DNA of 18,297 bases, taken from positions 1 through 18,297 of the forward strand of contig CAYUJD010000072.1 of assembly GCA_964444975.1 (NCBI GenBank), in the 5' to 3' direction. This DNA is from VBAS01 sp964444975 (GTDB taxonomy: Bacteria; Bacteroidota; Bacteroidia; Chitinophagales; Chitinophagaceae). Of this stretch, positions 14,880-18,297 are shown piece by piece. The notes below the pieces were generated by a model. It did not search any database and was not told the DNA's origin. It saw nothing but the letters and a program-made list of their open reading frames with translations. Positions within the stretch are counted from its first letter, which is position 1; every line of letters begins with the position of its first letter. A program made the translations under genes and the position numbers.

Positions 14880-15648
14880 ATGATGCGTAATGTCATGTTA
14901 AATGTCTGGTTGATATTATGTATTTTTTACCAGCATTTTTGTCCGATGGCCCCGGTTGCCGCCGACGATGCGCCAACAAGGTTTAATGGTATCGGCACTT
15001 TTCAGCTTGTTTCAGACGAAAGCAATATTGTAAATGCAGCTTTGCTCAATTCACATGGCCTGAAACTTTCTACCAGCAAGCGGATTGAAGGCAGTGTTTT
15101 CTTAAACTCCGAATGGCAGGCGGGTTTTATCAGGCTGAAAAGCGGGGCCGTGGTTAACAGTATTCCTATGCGGTACAAAGCACGGAGCCATGTACTGCAT
15201 ATCCTTGATGTGGGAAAGGAGTATTTCATCAACGATCATTACCGTGAATTTAGCTATCCGGAAACGGTAAACGGCCGGCAGGTCATGCTGATGTTTCGCA
15301 ACGGCTATTCTCCCGTAAAGAATGTCACAGCCAAAACATTTTACCCGCATCCTGGCAGCTCCGGTTTGCAGCTTTTAAAAAAAGTAACAAAACAGCTTCA
15401 GGAAAACCGCTCTCTTGACGGCCAGACTTATTACCGCATTGCAGAGGAAACGGCTACTATGTTTATAACAGAATCAACAATACAATGAAAGAAATTCGCA
15501 AGGGCATGCAGCAATTGCAGTCAGATTTTCCTCTTATCAGGCAGCAGATAGCTGCTTACTGCGGCGATAATAAACAGAATTGCAAAACAGAAACCGGGCT
15601 GATTGAACTATTTTCTTCTGCCAGGCTGGCTGGCGAAGGTTTAAATAA
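14880..15648 (+). pseudogene. Secreted protein of unknown family, broken by a frameshift (paralogue of next gene)
   Basis: The opening frame (14880-15488, 202 residues) has a hydrophobic N-terminus up to about VAA (residue 28) and then aligns by eye with the next gene's product: GSVFLNSEW against GSAFWKSEW, an RY.A...VLHILD.GKEYFI against RF.A...VHFLD.DGVEKAI segment, and KTFY...LLKKVTKQL....SLDG against KTCY...LMKITRRL....SLFG. It then stops early with ...MFITESTIQ. Its missing C-terminus continues in the -1 frame from about 15472 (YNRINNTMKEIRKGMQQL...) and matches the paralogue's YKEKYERIKKLNRDNVFSFLP tail. The shifted frame has no stop before the next gene, while the other two frames have TAA at 15642 and 15646, so the true end is uncertain. 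A deleted base, a sequencing error or, less likely, recoding could explain it. It starts 35 bases after era. Confidence 0.7.
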
Positions 15649-15667
15649 AAAAACAATTTTAAAAATT

Positions 15668-16414
15668 ATGATGAAAATTTTTATAGCCTTTGTAGTCGTG
15701 CTAAGCCAGAATTTTTCAGAACTCTGCGCACAAGTGTTTATTGAGGTGGGGCCCGTTCAGAATAATCGGGATGCGTTCAGCAGCGTGGTGGTGTATGGCA
15801 GTGACGGGTTGCGATGCACCATACCTTACGAAGAAATAAGGGGCTCTGCATTCTGGAAAAGCGAATGGTCGAAAGCCTATTTCTACGATCAGCGGGATAC
15901 CCTGCTGGGCAGTTACAGGGCACGGTTCAACGCTGTGAATAATGAAGTCCATTTTCTGGATAAAGACGGTGTTGAAAAAGCCATTATTCCCGGTACCTTG
16001 AACAAAGTGGTTTTTATGCAGGATGCTGACAGTACCGCCATCGCCACCGTTTTCAGGGATAATATCCCGGAGATTGACAAGCAGGCCACCTGCAAAACCT
16101 GCTATGTGCAGGAGCTTAACCAGGGTAATGTAAAACTGATGAAAATTACCCGGCGGCTGGTAAAAGCTAAAGACTCACTCTTTGGAACGGTTAAAAAATT
16201 TTACTTTGAAGACCAGGTTGAATATTTTCTGCAATACAAAGAGAAGTATGAAAGAATAAAAAAGCTGAACAGGGATAATGTGTTTTCTTTCCTGCCAAAT
16301 ACCTCGGCTTTTGCCGCATGGATCAGCGAACATAAATTGCGGTTTGAGAAAGAGGCCGACGTTGTTTTATTTCTCAATTATTACAATACGGCAAGACGAA
16401 ATGATTTGCCCTGA
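15668..16414 (+). CDS. Secreted protein of unknown family, intact paralogue
   Basis: 248 residues. The ORF is open from further upstream, but the real start is the ATG at 15668 (or 15671), because a signal peptide begins there (MMKIFIAFVVVLSQNFSELCAQ, likely cut after AQ); the upstream 61 codons are the shifted tail of the preceding gene. The mature protein has a beta-rich first half (about 23-125) with CTIPYEEIRGSAFWKSEW and EVHFLDKDG, a CKTCY motif (C-x2-C) near residue 147, and a charged helical second half rich in Lys and Arg that ends without an anchor. I do not recognise the family. It sits 25 bases before der, so it is probably expressed with the GTPase genes, but nothing in the sequence ties it to ribosome assembly. 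Confidence 0.78.
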   Translation: MMKIFIAFVVVLSQNFSELCAQVFIEVGPVQNNRDAFSSVVVYGSDGLRCTIPYEEIRGSAFWKSEWSKAYFYDQRDTLLGSYRARFNAVNNEVHFLDKDGVEKAIIPGTLNKVVFMQDADSTAIATVFRDNIPEIDKQATCKTCYVQELNQGNVKLMKITRRLVKAKDSLFGTVKKFYFEDQVEYFLQYKEKYERIKKLNRDNVFSFLPNTSAFAAWISEHKLRFEKEADVVLFLNYYNTARRNDLP

Positions 16415-16439
16415 GTAAATTTGCATTTTTTACATCGTC

Positions 16440-17753
16440 ATGGGATTTACTTTAGCGATAACCGGAAGGCCCAATGTGGGCAAAAGCACTTTTTTCAACA
16501 GACTGCTGGAGCAGCGCAAGGCCATAGTGGATGATACCAGCGGGGTGACCCGCGACCGGCAATATGGCGTGGCCGAGTGGAACGGGAAAAGTTTTAACGT
16601 GATTGACACCGGCGGTTTTGTGCCCGGCAGCGATGATGTATTTGAAACTGAAATACGCAAGCAGGTGGCCATCGCCATTGAGGAGGCAAACGCCCTTGTG
16701 TTTATGACGGATGCAGCCACTGGCATCACCCACCTGGATGAAGCCATGGCAGGCATGCTTCGGCGCAGTTCAAAACCCGTTTTCCTCGTGGTAAATAAAG
16801 CAGACAATAGTGAAAGGATGCTGGCGGCTTCAGAATTTTACAGCCTGGGGTTTGAAAAAATATTTTTTATTTCCTCCATCAGCGGCAGCGGCACCGGCGA
16901 ACTGCTGGATGCCATTACGGAATTGATACCACAGGATATTTGGGTAGAGACGCAAAATCTTGCGTCTCTACCCAAATTTGCCATTATCGGACAGCCCAAC
17001 GTGGGCAAATCGTCGCTGCTGAATGCATTGATAGGAAAGGAAAGAACCATCGTAAGCGAAATTGCCGGCACCACCAGGGATACCATTCATACGCATTACA
17101 ATTTATTTCAGAAAGAATTTATACTCCTTGATACGGCGGGCATACGCAAAAAGACAAAAGTGTACGAGAACCTGGAGTTTTATTCCGTCATCCGCGCCAT
17201 TAAGGCAGTGGATGAGGCCGACGTGTGCCTGCTGATGATTGATGCTACCAAAGGTATTTCAGCGCAGGATGTAAATATTTTCAGTCTTGCCGCCAGGAAA
17301 GGAAAGGGCATTGTAGTGCTGGTGAATAAATGGGACCTGGTGCAAAAGCAGACAAATACCGCAAGAGATTATGAAAAAGAGTTACAAAATAAGCTGTCGC
17401 CTTTTACCGATGTGCCAATCCTGTTTATTTCGGCAAAAGAAAAAACAAGAATTTTCAAAGTAATAGAAACGGCGATGGAAGTGTATGAAAGCCGGCGGCA
17501 AAAAATTTCCACTTCAGAACTTAACGAAATAATACAGGCAGCAATGGATGCTTACCATCCCCCCGTAGTACGCGGTCACCCGGTAAAAATAAAATACGTG
17601 ACCCAGCTGCCGACACCGGTTCCTTCGTTTGCTTTTTTCTGCAATTATCCTGATGATGTAAAACAGCCGTACAAAAATTACCTGGAAAACCAGCTGCGGC
17701 AGCAATTTAATTTCCGCGGCGTGCCTATCCGGCTTTTTTTCAGAAAAAAATAA
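16440..17753 (+). CDS. der: GTPase Der (EngA), two tandem GTPase domains
   Basis: 437 residues, the usual length; an essential GTPase of 50S ribosome assembly. Domain 1 has GRPNVGKST (9-17), DTGG (56-59) and NKAD (119-122). Domain 2 has GQPNVGKSS (184-192), DTAG (231-234) and NKWD (296-299). The C-terminal KH-like domain (about 355-437) contains HPVKIKYVTQ and NFRGVPIRLFFRKK. The interdomain linker, residues 167-180 (IWVETQNLASLPKF), is encoded by a perfect 40-base palindrome, described separately; the reading frame stays open through it. The start ATG at 16440 is directly before the first G1 strand. It lies 25 bases after the secreted paralogue. Confidence 0.97.
   Translation: MGFTLAITGRPNVGKSTFFNRLLEQRKAIVDDTSGVTRDRQYGVAEWNGKSFNVIDTGGFVPGSDDVFETEIRKQVAIAIEEANALVFMTDAATGITHLDEAMAGMLRRSSKPVFLVVNKADNSERMLAASEFYSLGFEKIFFISSISGSGTGELLDAITELIPQDIWVETQNLASLPKFAIIGQPNVGKSSLLNALIGKERTIVSEIAGTTRDTIHTHYNLFQKEFILLDTAGIRKKTKVYENLEFYSVIRAIKAVDEADVCLLMIDATKGISAQDVNIFSLAARKGKGIVVLVNKWDLVQKQTNTARDYEKELQNKLSPFTDVPILFISAKEKTRIFKVIETAMEVYESRRQKISTSELNEIIQAAMDAYHPPVVRGHPVKIKYVTQLPTPVPSFAFFCNYPDDVKQPYKNYLENQLRQQFNFRGVPIRLFFRKK
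16938..16977. repeat. Perfect palindromic element inside der
   Basis: ATTTGGGTAGAGACGCAA (16938-16955) is the exact reverse complement of TTGCGTCTCTACCCAAAT (16960-16977), with the four-base loop AATC. An 18-bp perfect stem in a coding sequence is far beyond chance. It codes residues 167-180 of Der, exactly in the variable linker between the GTPase domains, and keeps the frame. The GAGACGC/GCGTCTC core resembles dispersed palindromic repeats I recall from other bacterial genomes; that is memory, not a search result. Confidence 0.9.
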
Positions 17754-17775
17754 AACGGATGTTGCGTTTTTATTC
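17752..17775 (+). terminator. Weak hairpin terminator after der
   Basis: AAAACG (overlapping the der stop) can pair with CGTTTT around GATGTTG, followed by TATT. The stem is short and A-T-rich. The rest of the 270-base gap to the next gene shows no ORF I believe; AAAAACTGTT (17968-17977) and AACAGTTTTT (18013-18022) form a distant inverted repeat that ends one base before the next start codon. Confidence 0.35.
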
Positions 17776-18023
17776 CACCGGAAACTTATAGTAAATCTAC
17801 CCACAGAAAAAATTCTCATGTCTTTATTTCACTTTCTGCCATTGAGTTTTTAATTTAACATGGTTATCCTTAGAAACTATCCTGTTTCCGTACACCCTTA
17901 CTATCTCCCGGTTGGGGGTATCTTATCAAAAATCAACAAGCAGAAAATTATCCTTTAGCAGTATGGGAAAAACTGTTGCGGTCGAAATGGCTGCATCCTC
18001 AGCATTGTTTAAAACAGTTTTTT

Positions 18024-18297
18024 ATGAGAATAATTTTACTCGCTTTTTTAATTTGCGCCTCAGCAGCACAGGCGCAGGAAAAAACGGAGAACAAGCAGAA
18101 ATGGAAAATTGATAAGAACAAAATCCTTACCGGCTCACTGGTATTTGTGAGCGGTGCCGCCAAAGGCTTTAATGAAACGCTGCAGTTCAATTACCCGATT
18201 TTTGAAAAAACTTTTCCGGGTGCCAAAAAGCAGTGGTTTGACCCCAAAGTAAGCTGGCGAAACAAATATGAAGGCGGCAACCCCGACAACGGCCCGA
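18024..18297 (+). CDS. Exported protein of unknown function, 5' part only
   Basis: The first 91 codons of an ORF that runs off the right edge. It starts with a signal peptide (MRIILLAFLICASAAQAQ, likely cut after AQAQ), then a basic stretch (EKTENKQKWKIDKNK) and ILTGSLVFVSGAAKGFNETLQFNYPIFEKTFPGAKKQWFDP. The run KQWFDPKVSWRNKY followed by EGGNPDNGP looks like the conserved core of a Bacteroidota family of unannotated exported or membrane proteins, but I cannot name it. The start codon is clear because the signal peptide begins there. Confidence 0.75.
   Translation, partial: MRIILLAFLICASAAQAQEKTENKQKWKIDKNKILTGSLVFVSGAAKGFNETLQFNYPIFEKTFPGAKKQWFDPKVSWRNKYEGGNPDNGP

Noticed and set aside
15460..15490. 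Programmed -1 ribosomal frameshift in the first paralogue
   Set aside because: No canonical slippery heptamer or clear downstream structure, and the shifted frame would fuse it to the next protein's signal peptide; a base deletion or sequence error is likelier.
15485..15667. Start of the intact secreted paralogue at 15485
   Set aside because: A signal peptide begins at 15668, and the upstream 61 codons match the C-terminal tail of the same family, so they belong to the broken upstream gene.
17912..18112. Plus-strand ORF of 66 residues overlapping the last gene
   Set aside because: It overlaps the signal-peptide gene starting at 18024 in another frame and shows no domain-like features.

Overview
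The window looks like a chromosomal segment of a Bacteroidota bacterium, probably close to the Chitinophagaceae. The evidence is the gene content (a TonB-dependent receptor, three DUF2807 proteins, a LuxC-like acyl-CoA reductase beside a two-cluster ferredoxin, and a membrane PASTA protein next to ddl), start codons preceded by A-rich DNA instead of Shine-Dalgarno sequences, and several close matches to the Bacteroidota promoter -7 element TAnnTTTG. Most genes are core housekeeping genes. No phage, transposase, CRISPR array or toxin gene is visible.

Left part (1-5400): a 3'-truncated ispH (isoprenoid synthesis) runs off the left edge on the minus strand and is divergent from a cytosolic GH13 glycosidase. 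A strong bidirectional terminator separates the glycosidase from a convergent HtrA/DegP-type periplasmic protease. Next come an acyl-CoA reductase (minus) and a divergent ferredoxin (plus), whose start regions and promoters overlap.

Middle (5400-9000): after a 326-base gap with a terminator hairpin come ddl (cell wall), a membrane-anchored protein with three PASTA domains and a single-domain rhodanese, in one direction and ending at a hairpin terminator. A small secreted protein of unknown function follows.

Thiamin and DUF2807 region (9061-13830): a TonB-dependent receptor on the minus strand is preceded by a clear TPP riboswitch, so it is very probably an outer-membrane thiamin transporter. 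Divergent from it are three tandem secreted DUF2807 proteins, predicted beta-helices whose turn motif recurs at the same seven positions but has a different consensus in each paralogue. A near-perfect terminator closes the cluster and also serves an initiator tRNA-fMet on the other strand.

Translation-factor region (13830-17753): tRNA-fMet is divergent from era. The GTPase genes era and der flank two tandem secreted paralogues of unknown family, the first of which is broken by a frameshift. The der gene carries a perfect 18-bp inverted repeat, in frame, inside the linker between its two GTPase domains. The window ends in the first 91 codons of another exported protein of unknown function.

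The items most worth following up are the palindrome inside der, the paralogue-specific turn ladders of the DUF2807 trio, and the frameshifted paralogue pair between era and der. I found no convincing wholly new multi-gene system.
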